Assembly (NCBI RefSeq): GCF_900102675.1
Contig: NZ_FMYX01000009.1
Span: forward strand, 165,876-229,875
Length of the DNA stretch: 64,000 bases
From: Pseudomonas guariconensis
GTDB lineage: Bacteria; Pseudomonadota; Gammaproteobacteria; Pseudomonadales; Pseudomonadaceae
Direction of reading: 5' to 3'
The notes under the pieces are model-generated. The model worked only from the letters and a program-made list of their open reading frames with translations. It was not told the DNA's origin and did no database searches. The position numbers and the translations under genes were made by a program. Below, one piece after another: positions 32,209 to 41,093 of the stretch. Each line of letters begins with the position of its first letter. Within the stretch, counting starts at the first letter, position 1.

Positions 32209-33951
32209 ATGAACAACAATCAGCAGGCTGTGCACTGGGACGCCGTCTACGACGTGGTCGTGGTCGGTTCAGGCGCTGGGGCCATGACTGCGGCGCTACG
32301 GGCCCACGACCAGGGGCTGTCGGTATTGATGGTGGAGAAGGCCGCCGAGTACGGCGGCACCACCGCCATCTCCGGGGGCGGGATCTGGATCCCCTGTAAC
32401 GACCAGATCGAAGGGCTCGGTGGCAACGATTCGCGGGAAGAGGCCCGGGCCTACCTGCGTGCCACGGTCGGCGAGGACTACGACCCAGCGCGCATCGAGG
32501 CTTATCTGGAGCATGGCCCGCGCATGGTCGGCTACCTGGCCGCCCAGGCGCAGACGTACTTTCGCGCCGTGAAGCGCTACCCGGACTACTACCCCGAACG
32601 CGAGGGCGGCAAGCCCGGCTACCGCACCATGGAGCCGGCGAGCTTCGATGCGGCGCGCCTGGGGGATGAATTCCAGCGTCTGCGCGCGCCGTCGCCTGCG
32701 ACCTTGATCGCCGGGCGCATCGCCATGACTCAGGTCGAGGCCCACACCATTCTGGCCAAGGAGCCCGGCTGGCTGTGGCTCACCGCGCGCCTGGGCCTCA
32801 AATACATGGCCGACTTTGCCTGGCGCCGGCGCACGCGGCGTGATCGGCGCTTGACCCTGGGCAACGCCCTGGTCGCCAGCCTGCGCGTGGCGATGCAGGC
32901 GCGGCAGATCGAGTTGTGGCTGCAAGCACCGATGCGCAGGCTGTTGAGCCACGGGGGCAAGGTGACGGGGTTGGTGGTCGAGCGTCAGGGCCAGCCGTTG
33001 AACGTGCGCGCGGCGTTTGGTGTGGTCCTCGGGTGCGGCGGCTTTGAAGCCGACCAACCGATGCGTGAGCAGTACCTGCCCAGCCCGACACGCGCCGAGT
33101 GGACCGCCGCGCCGCCGATCAACACGGGCGACGGCATCCGCGCAGGCCTTGCGCAGGGCGCGGACGTGGCGCTGATGGACCATGTATGGGGCGCACCCAC
33201 CGTGCGGGTGCCGGGCGAGGAGAAGCAACGGGCGCTGTTCGTCGAGCGGGCGTTTCCGCGGTGCATCCTGGTCAATGGCCGGGGCGAGCGCTTCGTCAAC
33301 GAGGCCGCGCCGTACCCGGACATCATCTACGCCATGTACGCCGACCAGGCGCGCACCGGCGCCAACGTGCCGGCCTGGCTGATCTTCGATGCCGAATACC
33401 GCAAGCGCTACCCCTGTGGCGTGTTGCTGCCTGGCTCGGTGCAGCCGGACAGCAAGATCCCCGAGGGTTGGCTGGACAACGTCATCTACCGCGCCGACAG
33501 CCTGGCGGCGTTGGCGGGCAAGATCGGCGTGAGCGCGGCGGGGCTGGGGCAGAGCGTGCAGCGCTTCAACCAGATGGCAGCCCAAGGTGTGGACACCCAG
33601 TTCGGCAAGGGCGACAGCCTGTTCGACCGCTATTACGGCGACAGCAACTGCCGGCCCAACCCGTGCCTGGGACCGGTGGAGCGGGGGCCGTTCTATGCCC
33701 TGCGCATCGATGCCGGCGAGCTGGGCACCAAAGGCGGCCTGCGCACCGACGCCGACGCCCGCGTGTTGCGCGCGGACGGGGCGGTGATCGAAGGGTTGTA
33801 TGCCATCGGCAATACCAGCGCGGCGTTGATGGGCAAGACCTACCCAGGGCCAGGGTCGACGATCGGGCCGGCGATGACGTTTGGTTTCATCGCGGCCGAT
33901 CACCTGGCGCGGCGGGTGCCGATTGAGTGGGGGAGCGATGTCATACGCTAG
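32209..33951 (+). CDS. kstD: 3-ketosteroid delta1-dehydrogenase KstD
   Basis: FAD-dependent delta1-desaturase of ring A, 580 aa. The FAD motif GSGAGA lies at residues 20-25, followed by KAAEYGGTTAISGGGIWIPC. Near the C-terminus GNTSAALMGKTYPGPGSTIG holds the Tyr/Gly pair of KstD1 (Y545 and G549, the spacing of Tyr487 and Gly491), and RYYGD near residue 478 probably gives the second catalytic tyrosine. It makes the 1,4-diene-3-one needed for ring B opening together with KshAB. The second codon onward reads AACAACAA. It has no steroid-box; instead it has the promoter shared with the VOC-SDR operon and a divergent TetR. Confidence 0.92.
   Translation: MNNNQQAVHWDAVYDVVVVGSGAGAMTAALRAHDQGLSVLMVEKAAEYGGTTAISGGGIWIPCNDQIEGLGGNDSREEARAYLRATVGEDYDPARIEAYLEHGPRMVGYLAAQAQTYFRAVKRYPDYYPEREGGKPGYRTMEPASFDAARLGDEFQRLRAPSPATLIAGRIAMTQVEAHTILAKEPGWLWLTARLGLKYMADFAWRRRTRRDRRLTLGNALVASLRVAMQARQIELWLQAPMRRLLSHGGKVTGLVVERQGQPLNVRAAFGVVLGCGGFEADQPMREQYLPSPTRAEWTAAPPINTGDGIRAGLAQGADVALMDHVWGAPTVRVPGEEKQRALFVERAFPRCILVNGRGERFVNEAAPYPDIIYAMYADQARTGANVPAWLIFDAEYRKRYPCGVLLPGSVQPDSKIPEGWLDNVIYRADSLAALAGKIGVSAAGLGQSVQRFNQMAAQGVDTQFGKGDSLFDRYYGDSNCRPNPCLGPVERGPFYALRIDAGELGTKGGLRTDADARVLRADGAVIEGLYAIGNTSAALMGKTYPGPGSTIGPAMTFGFIAADHLARRVPIEWGSDVIR
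32212..32219 (+). promoter_or_regulatory. AAnAAnAA motif in first codons of kstD
   Basis: AACAACAA as codons 2-4 (Asn-Asn-Asn). Possible Crc/Hfq site; inferred. Confidence 0.5.
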
Positions 33952-33973
33952 ATCGCTTGTGAATAAAATAAAA

Positions 33974-33996
33974 AAGCCCCGGTAAAAACGGGGCTT
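33974..33996. terminator. Bidirectional terminator between kstD and the adhesin
   Basis: AAGCCCCG-n7-CGGGGCTT, perfect 8-bp stem. On the minus strand it is followed by TTTTATTTTATTC, a strong signal for the adhesin gene. On the plus strand GTTCT follows, weaker, for kstD. Confidence 0.85.
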
Positions 33997-34113
33997 GTTC
34001 TATAGGATAGTTTTGAACAAAAGAGCCGCACTATAATTTTACGCAAATGCAGTCGCGTAACATACCAATAGATAAGAGTATCTGGGGGTGGTGCGGCAAA
34101 TTTGCATTTTTAA

Positions 34114-37100
34114 TTAATGGCTGCACACATAATAATGCTCGGAATTTGGGTCGATCGGGCCGGGATGGTCTTGTCCTGTGGCTACATTGAATAAGGCAGG
34201 TGCAGGGTTTGGTCTCGATCCATCATACTGCCAATATAGGTCAGGCTTAAAATCGGAGCCGCTAAAGCTTGAAAGAATACCCCACTTGTTCGACACGTGC
34301 TTTATCTCGCCGGTAAGAAGGTAACCTTGACTTTTACACGCGGCTTCGGCTTTGTCGAAAGGGAGTTTTTCTTTAGACGGTATGTAATACATTTGAGGTC
34401 GAATAGTGTGATGGAATTTATAGGTGCCCCGTGGGAGTTTGAATTCTATGGTGGCCATTTCGTAGTTGTAGTCTGGTATGTCGGTTACTTTGAATGACGT
34501 ATCGTTTGTGGATGTTTTCGATAGCCAGGAAACCTTCGTGGATGCGTTGTAGCCTTTTATCTCGCTGTGGAATTTATTGTCGTAAACGAAATGGAATTCT
34601 GCGCCTTTAAATAGACGCTCTGGCTCGAGATAAGCCATAACACCTTTACTATTCGCGGCTAACACCCCAGGGACATAGCCCGAGGGTGGAAGTGTGACAA
34701 TCTGTTGCAGTGTACCCATGTCGGCGCCATCAAGCGTGGGAATTATTTTGTGGTCATCCTCCAGGATGGTGATAAAAGTTGCCGTGTACGTGCCCGCCGT
34801 GGCAGTTTCTTTCACGTCGCTGATGTGTACATCTCCAGGTTCCAACGGATTGCCATTAGAGTCACTTTTGACGACGAATTTTAGCCGGCTTGCAATCCCG
34901 GTCATGGGCATGCCGTCCGCATCTTTTGCTTCCAGTGTCAACGTGGAAACCGGGTTCAGTAGGGTTATTCTCGTGGGATTCGCGGTAAACGTAGATATAG
35001 GCGCGGATGCTTTCAGTTCGACTGTTTTGGTCAAACTGCCCAATCGCATTTTTTTGTGCATCGGCGTCACGCTCCAGATCTCGACCCGAGTGCCGCTAAG
35101 CTTGGCGGTGTAGATTCCCGGGGTAGTTTCCTGCAGATCCTTGATAGTCACGTCAGCGCCAGCCGCCACGCCTTTGCTATCGATCACTTCGAATTCCAGG
35201 TCTCCTACGATGCCGGGTATAAGGTTGCCGTGGGCGTCCTTGGCCGTCAGCGTCAGACCGGACTCCCCTGTGCCCACGATGATGGAAATTGGGTTTGCGG
35301 TGAAGTCGGACGTACCGTCGTCCACTGCGCCCGGCGTCAGGGTCACGGTTTCGCTCAGGCTGCCGACAGCGGCACCCTCGAACACTGGCCTTACGGTCCA
35401 GGTATCGACCTTGGTCCCGCTCAGCTTCGCTTCGTACACGCCCGGTGAGGTTTCTTTCACCTCGGTGACAGTGATATCAGAGCCAGCATCGCCGCCGCTG
35501 CTGTCCTTCACGCTGAAGGTCACTTTGTCGGCGCTCTTGGTGACCGGGTTGTCCTTGGCGTCCATGGCGGTGAATGTCAGAACCGAGTAAGCGCTGCCGC
35601 TGGCTTCGATGGGGGTCGGTGCGGCGGCAAAGCTCGACCGGCTGGCGTCCGGTGCATCGGGCGTCAGGGTCACCTTGGCTGCGAGGCTACCGATGGCGCT
35701 GCCCTTGAGCTGTGGGGTGACGGTCCAGACATCGGCCTTGCTCCCTTTGAGCGTCGCGGTGTACGTACCCGGGGTGGTTTCCTTGAGGGGTTCCACGGTC
35801 ACGTCGCTACCCGCCGCACCGCCAGCGCTGTCAGTTACGTTGAAGGCAAGGTCGCCAACGATACCGGTGACCGGGTTGCCTTTGGCGTCCTTGGCAGTGA
35901 AGGTCAGTTCGGACGGGGTGGAACCATTCGCTGTGATGGTGTCCGGGGCGGCGGCGATCGTCGAGGTGCCTGCGTCCACCACGCCAGCGATCAGCATCAC
36001 TTTCTCGCTCATGCCGGTGGCGGCGCCGTCGAGGATGAGCGCCACGGTCCAAGTGTCGGCCTTGCTGCCTTTGAGGGTCGCGGTATAGGTGCCTGGCGCG
36101 GACTCGCTCAGGTTCTCGATGGTGACGGCTGTGCCGGCCTCCTGGCCATGGTCGTTCTTCACGGTGAAGGTGAGCTTGGTTGCCAGGCCAGAGATCGGGT
36201 TGTTCTTGGCGTCCTTGGCGCTGAGAGTGAGCTGCGAGCTGTCGCCGCCGTTGGCAACGATAGGGTTTGGTGCGGCGGTGAATTTGGACAGGGAAGTGTC
36301 CAAGGTACCGGCAACCAAGGTCACGTCGGTGGCCAAGCCGCTCAAGGCGCTGCCTTCGAGCTGTGGGGTCACGGTCCAGACTTCGGCCTTGGTGCCGCTG
36401 AGCTTGGCGGTGTAAATGCCTGGGGTGGTTTCCTGCAGACGGGTGATGGTCACTTCGGAACCCGCCGGTGTGCCGAAGCTGTCGCGCACATCGAAGCTCA
36501 GGTTTGCCGCGATGCCGGAAACAGGATTGCCCTGGGCATCTTTGGCCTCCAGTTTAAGGTCGGATTCGCCAGTCCCTACCACGACGGAGAGTGGGTTGGC
36601 AGTGAAAACCGATTTGCCGACGTCCACTGCGCCCGGCTCCACGATTACCTTCTCTTCGAGGTCCAGGGCGGCACTTTCAAAGAGCGGCGTTACTGTCCAG
36701 GTATCGGCTTTGGTCCCGCTCAGGTTCGCCTTGTAGACGCCTGGCGCGGATTCGGTCAAGGCGGTGACGGTGACGTCGGAGCCTGCATCCGCGCCGCTGT
36801 CATTCTTCACGCTGAAAGACAGTTTGCTGGCGATGTCGGAGATCGGGTTGTCTTCGGCGTCCTTGGCGGTCAGCGTCAGGACCGAGATGGCGCCGCCGCC
36901 GGCGATGATTTTGTTTGGCGCGGCGGTGAGGGTCGAGCGTGCTGCCGCGATGGGGCCGGCAGTCAGCGTCACGGTGCCTTTGAGGGTACCGAGGGCGCTG
37001 CCTTTGAATTGCGGGGTGACGGTCCACACACCGGCCTTGGTGCCGGAGAGGCGTGCGCTATAGCTGCCAGCGGTGGTTTCGGTCACTGGGCCGAGGGTGA

Positions 37101-38988
37101 TGCCGGTGCCTGGCGAGGTGCCTGCGGCATCCTTGATGGCGAAAGTCAGTTGATCGGCGATGTCCGGGACCGGATTGCCGTCGGCATCGTTGGCCGTCAG
37201 GGTGAGAGTGGCCACGTCGGTGCCGGTGGTATCGATCTCGTCGGGAGCGATCTTGAAAGTGGAGGTGCCGGCGTCGGGTACCCGGTCCATGATCGCGATG
37301 TTGGCTTGAGCCAAGGCGGTGTTCTGGACCGACGGCGTGAGGGTCAGGGCCTCCGGCAGGGTGCCGGCGGTGACGGTCACTTCGTACACCCCGACCGATT
37401 TACGGCTGAAGTCCGAGACCTTGGCGCCGGTGCTCGCGGTGCCACGGGTCACGGCCATGCTCAGGTCGCTCAGCGGCACATCGATCAGGCCGTCCTGGGC
37501 GTCGCGCACGGTCAAGGTCACCACCTGGACGCCATCTTTGGTCGGCACGACGCTGTCGGTGGGCAGGAAGGTGCTGCGCGCGGCATCGAACACCGGCGCG
37601 TTGACCGTGACTTGTGTTTCGCTGCGGTTGGAGCGGTTGCCTTGTTTGTCCACGGCCACGCCATGCAGGGTGTAGGTGTTCACGGCCTGGGCACCGGTGC
37701 GGTATTGGGGCAGGGTCAGTTGATAGTCGCTGCCGCCCAGGTGCTCGATCTTGCCACCGGCCTGCAGCAAGGTGGCGGCGCTCCAGTCGATGCGCTCCAG
37801 GCCGTACTTGCTCTGCACCGTCACTTGCAAGGACTTGCGTTCGCCACTGGCTCCGGCGAGCTGGCGGGCAACGTTCAGGCGAATGACTTCTTTCTTGCGG
37901 TATTCGAGCACGATGTTGTTGTTGCGCTCGACCAGGTCGTAGCGGCTGCCGGCCAGGGTGCGCATGGCGGCGACTTTGCTTGGGTCGGTCTGCTTGCTCC
38001 AGCTCTGGCCCAGGCTCCAGTTGAACTGCATGCCGAACTGGGTATCGCTGGCACCGGCGTTGCCCCGACGTTGCTCGGCGCTGAAGGTGAGCAGGGGGAT
38101 CGGGGTGTAGGTGACGCCGGTGGTGATGGCGTGCGGGTTTTTCTTGCGGTTGTCCTTGCCGAACAGGCCGACTTCGCTGCCGTAGTATTTCTCGTAGGTC
38201 AGCTTGCCGCCCAATTGCGGCATGGACGGCAGCCAGCCTTCGGCGCGCACGTCCCAGCCGTTGGCTGGACGCTCTTGGTAGTCGTCCAGGTCCGGCGAGG
38301 TGCGCCAGCTGCTCAGGCGGTGGTAGCCGTTGGCGCTGAGCTTGAGGTAGTCGCGCCAGTACTCAACGCCCACGCCCAGGCGCGAGTGGCTGCGCGAGAG
38401 GTCGTGATCGAAGAAGGTGTTGGCGCCGAGCATGTAGCCATCGTTGAAACGACGCACGCCCACACCCAGGTTGGCCTGGTTGCGGTCGTCGGTGCGATGG
38501 ATGCTGCCTTGGGTGAAGAGCAGGTGTTTCTCTTCGTCCCGGACCGGCAGCAGCAGGTCGAGGGAGGAGCTGGCCAGTGAGAGCTTGTCGTCGACGTCGA
38601 TCTGCACGCGGGCGGTGCCGAAGCGGCTCAACCATGCCTGAGCCTGGCCGCTGGCCTCGCTCGCCGCCATGCCACGGGCCATGGACGAGGCGGCGTCGGC
38701 CTTGTTGACGTCCGAGGTGAGGAAGTTGGCGGTGCCGCTGGCCAGGCTGGCGGCCTTGCGGGCCTGTTCTTCGTCCTGGTTGTCCAGCGTCTCGCGGGTC
38801 ACACCGTTGGAATTGAGCTCCGGCAAGGGCATGCGCTGTGCGCTGAGTGCTTCCAGACGGTCACTGTCGGCACCGGCGTGGGTGGAGGTAAGAGCAACGG
38901 TCAACGGCAAGGTGGCCTGGATGGCGATGTTCATCCAGGTCAATGTTCGAGTGGTAGATGACAGTTGCGAGGGGACACGTTTAATCAT
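34114..38988 (-). CDS. Inverse autotransporter (intimin/invasin family) with nine Ig-like domains
   Basis: Outer-membrane adhesin of 1624 aa. A long export signal (residues 1 to about 40, ending STHAGA) is followed by the periplasmic linker, the inverse-autotransporter beta barrel (about 110-335, with RPANGWDVRAEGWLPSMPQL and LTYEKYYGSEVGLF), a linking domain, nine bacterial Ig-like (Big_1) domains of about 95 residues (repeats such as GTYTATLKGSKADTWTV), and a C-terminal lectin-like tip with paired cysteines (AEAACKSQGYLL and YVCSH). No LysM domain seen. The last 600 coding bases are markedly richer in A/T than the barrel and Ig part. It lies between kstD and the VOC-SDR operon of the steroid set. 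Confidence 0.92.
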   Translation of the reverse strand: MIKRVPSQLSSTTRTLTWMNIAIQATLPLTVALTSTHAGADSDRLEALSAQRMPLPELNSNGVTRETLDNQDEEQARKAASLASGTANFLTSDVNKADAASSMARGMAASEASGQAQAWLSRFGTARVQIDVDDKLSLASSSLDLLLPVRDEEKHLLFTQGSIHRTDDRNQANLGVGVRRFNDGYMLGANTFFDHDLSRSHSRLGVGVEYWRDYLKLSANGYHRLSSWRTSPDLDDYQERPANGWDVRAEGWLPSMPQLGGKLTYEKYYGSEVGLFGKDNRKKNPHAITTGVTYTPIPLLTFSAEQRRGNAGASDTQFGMQFNWSLGQSWSKQTDPSKVAAMRTLAGSRYDLVERNNNIVLEYRKKEVIRLNVARQLAGASGERKSLQVTVQSKYGLERIDWSAATLLQAGGKIEHLGGSDYQLTLPQYRTGAQAVNTYTLHGVAVDKQGNRSNRSETQVTVNAPVFDAARSTFLPTDSVVPTKDGVQVVTLTVRDAQDGLIDVPLSDLSMAVTRGTASTGAKVSDFSRKSVGVYEVTVTAGTLPEALTLTPSVQNTALAQANIAIMDRVPDAGTSTFKIAPDEIDTTGTDVATLTLTANDADGNPVPDIADQLTFAIKDAAGTSPGTGITLGPVTETTAGSYSARLSGTKAGVWTVTPQFKGSALGTLKGTVTLTAGPIAAARSTLTAAPNKIIAGGGAISVLTLTAKDAEDNPISDIASKLSFSVKNDSGADAGSDVTVTALTESAPGVYKANLSGTKADTWTVTPLFESAALDLEEKVIVEPGAVDVGKSVFTANPLSVVVGTGESDLKLEAKDAQGNPVSGIAANLSFDVRDSFGTPAGSEVTITRLQETTPGIYTAKLSGTKAEVWTVTPQLEGSALSGLATDVTLVAGTLDTSLSKFTAAPNPIVANGGDSSQLTLSAKDAKNNPISGLATKLTFTVKNDHGQEAGTAVTIENLSESAPGTYTATLKGSKADTWTVALILDGAATGMSEKVMLIAGVVDAGTSTIAAAPDTITANGSTPSELTFTAKDAKGNPVTGIVGDLAFNVTDSAGGAAGSDVTVEPLKETTPGTYTATLKGSKADVWTVTPQLKGSAIGSLAAKVTLTPDAPDASRSSFAAAPTPIEASGSAYSVLTFTAMDAKDNPVTKSADKVTFSVKDSSGGDAGSDITVTEVKETSPGVYEAKLSGTKVDTWTVRPVFEGAAVGSLSETVTLTPGAVDDGTSDFTANPISIIVGTGESGLTLTAKDAHGNLIPGIVGDLEFEVIDSKGVAAGADVTIKDLQETTPGIYTAKLSGTRVEIWSVTPMHKKMRLGSLTKTVELKASAPISTFTANPTRITLLNPVSTLTLEAKDADGMPMTGIASRLKFVVKSDSNGNPLEPGDVHISDVKETATAGTYTATFITILEDDHKIIPTLDGADMGTLQQIVTLPPSGYVPGVLAANSKGVMAYLEPERLFKGAEFHFVYDNKFHSEIKGYNASTKVSWLSKTSTNDTSFKVTDIPDYNYEMATIEFKLPRGTYKFHHTIRPQMYYIPSKEKLPFDKAEAACKSQGYLLTGEIKHVSNKWGILSSFSGSDFKPDLYWQYDGSRPNPAPALFNVATGQDHPGPIDPNSEHYYVCSH

Positions 38989-39462
38989 TAGAGGTTCCGA
39001 AAGTTCTCCAAACGCCGAGTACAGGCGAACGCCTGCATCACCCGCCGTGAATTACAAACGGCAAGGAAAGTTGCAGGGGAAACTTCGCCCTGACTTTCTA
39101 TCGGGTTGATGAGCCAGCGTTGTTATCCGCCATGGCGATGCAGGCAAATGTCTGGAACCCACAAAAAACAAGCCATCCAGCGATGCGGCGTCGAACTTGA
39201 AGTGTCTTGTGAGTTACAGGTCTGTTAGTCGAAAGACCGCAGACACGTTAGGCGTTGGAGTATTCGAAGAGTACGGGACGAACCGGCTGGAACTGTGGGA
39301 ATGATCCACTTTTGTTGAGTTTGATAACTTTTGGAAGTGGAGGTGTAGGGCAACGCTATAGGTGGCGGTGAAGGGGCTGAAATAGGCGGGTGAAGTTGCT
39401 CAGCATAGGGCGGGGTAACTGTAAGTGCCTGGGCGCGCAGCGCGCACCCAGGGGTTGGACTC
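38989..39462. other. 474-nt gene-free interval upstream of the adhesin
   Basis: No credible gene. It should hold the promoter and leader of the adhesin (minus strand); I could not fix a -35/-10 pair. At its right end is a GC-rich hairpin (39428-39452) just past the SDR stop. No steroid-box is present. Confidence 0.5.
39428..39452 (-). terminator. GC-rich hairpin after the VOC-SDR operon
   Basis: CCTGGG and CCCAGG arms enclose CGCGC/GCGCG, 11 nt after the SDR stop on the minus strand. No T tract follows, so termination is uncertain. Confidence 0.4.
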
Positions 39463-40218
39463 TCAGCCAAAGGAAGTACCAGCGAGCATCCCGCCGTCGA
39501 TGATGAACTCGGAGCCGGTGCAATAGCTGGACTCGTCACTGGCCAGGAACAACACCAGGTTGGCCACTTCCTCGGGCTGGCCGATACGCGGAATCGGCAG
39601 GCCTTTGTAGACCTGCGCCGGGTCGAAATCGGCCATTTCCGGTGGACGTGACATGACTGTGTCGATGCCGCCCGGGTGCACCGAGTTGACCCGGATCCCC
39701 GAGGCGCCCAGCTCCAGGGCGGCTGCCTTGGTCATGCCGCGCACGGCGAACTTGCTCGAGGAGTAGGCCGTGCCATAGGCCACGCCTTCCATGCCGGCGG
39801 TGGAGGACACGTTGACGATCGAGCCGCCGCCGGCCTGGCGCATGGCTGCCAGCACCGATTTCATGCCTAGCCAGCAGCCAACCTGGTTGACCTCGATCAC
39901 CCGCCGGTAGTCCTCCAGCGAGCAGTGCTCCAGCGGCGCCATGCGCAGGATGGCGGCGTTGTTGACCAGCACATCGAGTTTGCCGAACTGCGCCTGGGTC
40001 ACCTCGACCGCCGCCTGCCACTGCTCGGGCTGGGTGACGTCCAGCGGTTGGAAGCGCACGGCATCACCCAATTCGGCGGCCAAGGCCCGGCCTTCGGCTT
40101 CCAGTACATCGGCGATCACAACTTTCGCGCCCTCGGCGACGAAACGCCGAGCTTCTGCTGCGCCCTGGCCGCGTGCGGCACCGGTGATCAGGGCGACTTT
40201 GCCTGCCAATCGACTCAT
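39463..40218 (-). CDS. SDR, 3alpha/20beta-hydroxysteroid dehydrogenase-like
   Basis: Classical SDR of 251 aa. Cofactor loop GAARGQGAAEARRFVAEGAK, NNAAI near residue 86, catalytic NVSSTAGMEGVAYGTAYSSSK (cut here to Ser, Tyr, Lys), and RVNSVHPGGIDT. Both the AARGxGAEAA start and the LDVTQPEQW and GMKSV segments resemble the Streptomyces 3alpha,20beta-hydroxysteroid dehydrogenase. Likely oxidises a ring hydroxyl of bile acids. ATG 40218 with AAAAGGAG and an AACAACAA leader. Second gene after the VOC protein; both are probably under the kstD-like promoter. Confidence 0.85.
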   Translation of the reverse strand: MSRLAGKVALITGAARGQGAAEARRFVAEGAKVVIADVLEAEGRALAAELGDAVRFQPLDVTQPEQWQAAVEVTQAQFGKLDVLVNNAAILRMAPLEHCSLEDYRRVIEVNQVGCWLGMKSVLAAMRQAGGGSIVNVSSTAGMEGVAYGTAYSSSKFAVRGMTKAAALELGASGIRVNSVHPGGIDTVMSRPPEMADFDPAQVYKGLPIPRIGQPEEVANLVLFLASDESSYCTGSEFIIDGGMLAGTSFG

Positions 40219-40231
40219 CGTGTAGCTCCTT

Positions 40232-40239
40232 TTGTTGTT
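40232..40239 (-). promoter_or_regulatory. AAnAAnAA motif next to SD of the 3alpha-HSD-like gene
   Basis: AACAACAA directly upstream of the SD AAAAGGAG. Possible Crc/Hfq site; inferred. Confidence 0.5.
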
Positions 40240-40279
40240 ATCAAAGGGCCCCGGTGCTCGCACCGGAGCAGGGGAATGC

Positions 40280-40783
40280 TCAGCCGGCGAACACCCGCAC
40301 TGGCTGCTCGCCATTCCACTCGCGGGCTTGAGCGATGCCGTGGTCGATCATCTGGCGCAGGCCTGCGCCTTCGATGACTTCGAACAGCACGCCTGGCTCA
40401 TTGGGGTTTTGCAGGTAGCAGACGCGGGTGGTGGCGTTGCCGGCTTCGAATACCGGTTGCAGCCCTCGCTCGCGCAGGTTGGCGACGGCGCTGTCCAGCT
40501 CGTCCACCAGCCAGGCCATGTGGTGCAGGCCCCGGGCGTCGCGGTAAGGGGAGGGGCCGTCGCTGGTGGTGTGGATCAGCTCGATCTGCAGGCCGCCCTG
40601 ATAGGCCAGGCCCACGTTCATGCGAACCTCCACGGCCTGGCCTTGATAGCTGCCCTCAAGCTGGACATCGCGAAACACCGTCCAAGGTCCGACGCCCAGT
40701 TGCAGCCAATGGTCGATGCTCTGGTCCAGGTCCTGGACCACGAATCCGAGCTGATCGAAGGCTTGCGGAGCAGGGTGGTGCAT
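40280..40783 (-). CDS. VOC-family protein (glyoxalase/epimerase type)
   Basis: 167-aa protein of the vicinal oxygen chelate superfamily. Two beta-alpha-beta-beta-beta modules can be traced: FDQLGFVVQDLDQSIDHWLQ with LQIELIH, then GLHHMAWLVDELDSAVANL with GVLFEVIE. The His of GLHHMA and the Glu of LFEVIE are candidate metal ligands, as in methylmalonyl-CoA epimerase and glyoxalase. SD AGAGGAC. First gene of the VOC-SDR operon. Being co-transcribed with a hydroxysteroid dehydrogenase-like gene, it may act as an isomerase or lyase on a steroid intermediate; unproven. Confidence 0.8.
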   Translation of the reverse strand: MHHPAPQAFDQLGFVVQDLDQSIDHWLQLGVGPWTVFRDVQLEGSYQGQAVEVRMNVGLAYQGGLQIELIHTTSDGPSPYRDARGLHHMAWLVDELDSAVANLRERGLQPVFEAGNATTRVCYLQNPNEPGVLFEVIEGAGLRQMIDHGIAQAREWNGEQPVRVFAG

Positions 40784-41093
40784 GGCGCGCGTCCTCTCTA
40801 TGTCACGTATTTATTATTTTGTGTCGGCATAATGGCACAAAATAATAAATGTGTGTCATTTAGGCAACGAACTTCGTCGCCTCGCGACATGATCCGGCTG
40901 GGGGCCGCGCTGCAGCCCATCGCAGGCCTCCCCAGCCCTACAAAATGCGACTTAGGCCGCAGTGGGATTAGGCGAAGCCAGCGATGGGACACCCGCAGCC
41001 CCACGTTTCTCGCCCTTGCCCCCGTCCCCGAACCTTGGCACCCTTTGCCGGCCATTGCGTATCGCCAATACAGCAACAAAAGGAACCGCCAAG
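40784..41093. other. 310-nt intergenic region between VOC and membrane protein
   Basis: Holds the divergent VOC promoter/operator at its left end and then a diverged CTGCAGCCCATCGCAGGC repeat (near 40910-40930). No gene found. The promoter of the plus-strand membrane protein must lie here but was not identified. Confidence 0.5.
40798..40842 (-). promoter_or_regulatory. VOC-SDR promoter/operator shared with kstD
   Basis: Aligns gap-free to the kstD promoter (32113-32157). It is overlaid by a perfect 15-bp inverted repeat, arms 40809-40823 and 40836-40850 with a 12-nt spacer, which contains the TTTGTG/CACAAA core. Probable TetR operator. Confidence 0.62.

Noticed and set aside
36148..38580. 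810-residue plus-strand frame opposite the adhesin repeats
   Set aside because: Shadow of the Ig-like repeats; the minus-strand protein has signal, barrel and repeat domains.
39225..39539. Minus-strand 104-residue frame over the end of the 3alpha-HSD-like SDR
   Set aside because: It overlaps the SDR coding end in another frame and is Pro/Ser-rich without family features; no separate start signal.
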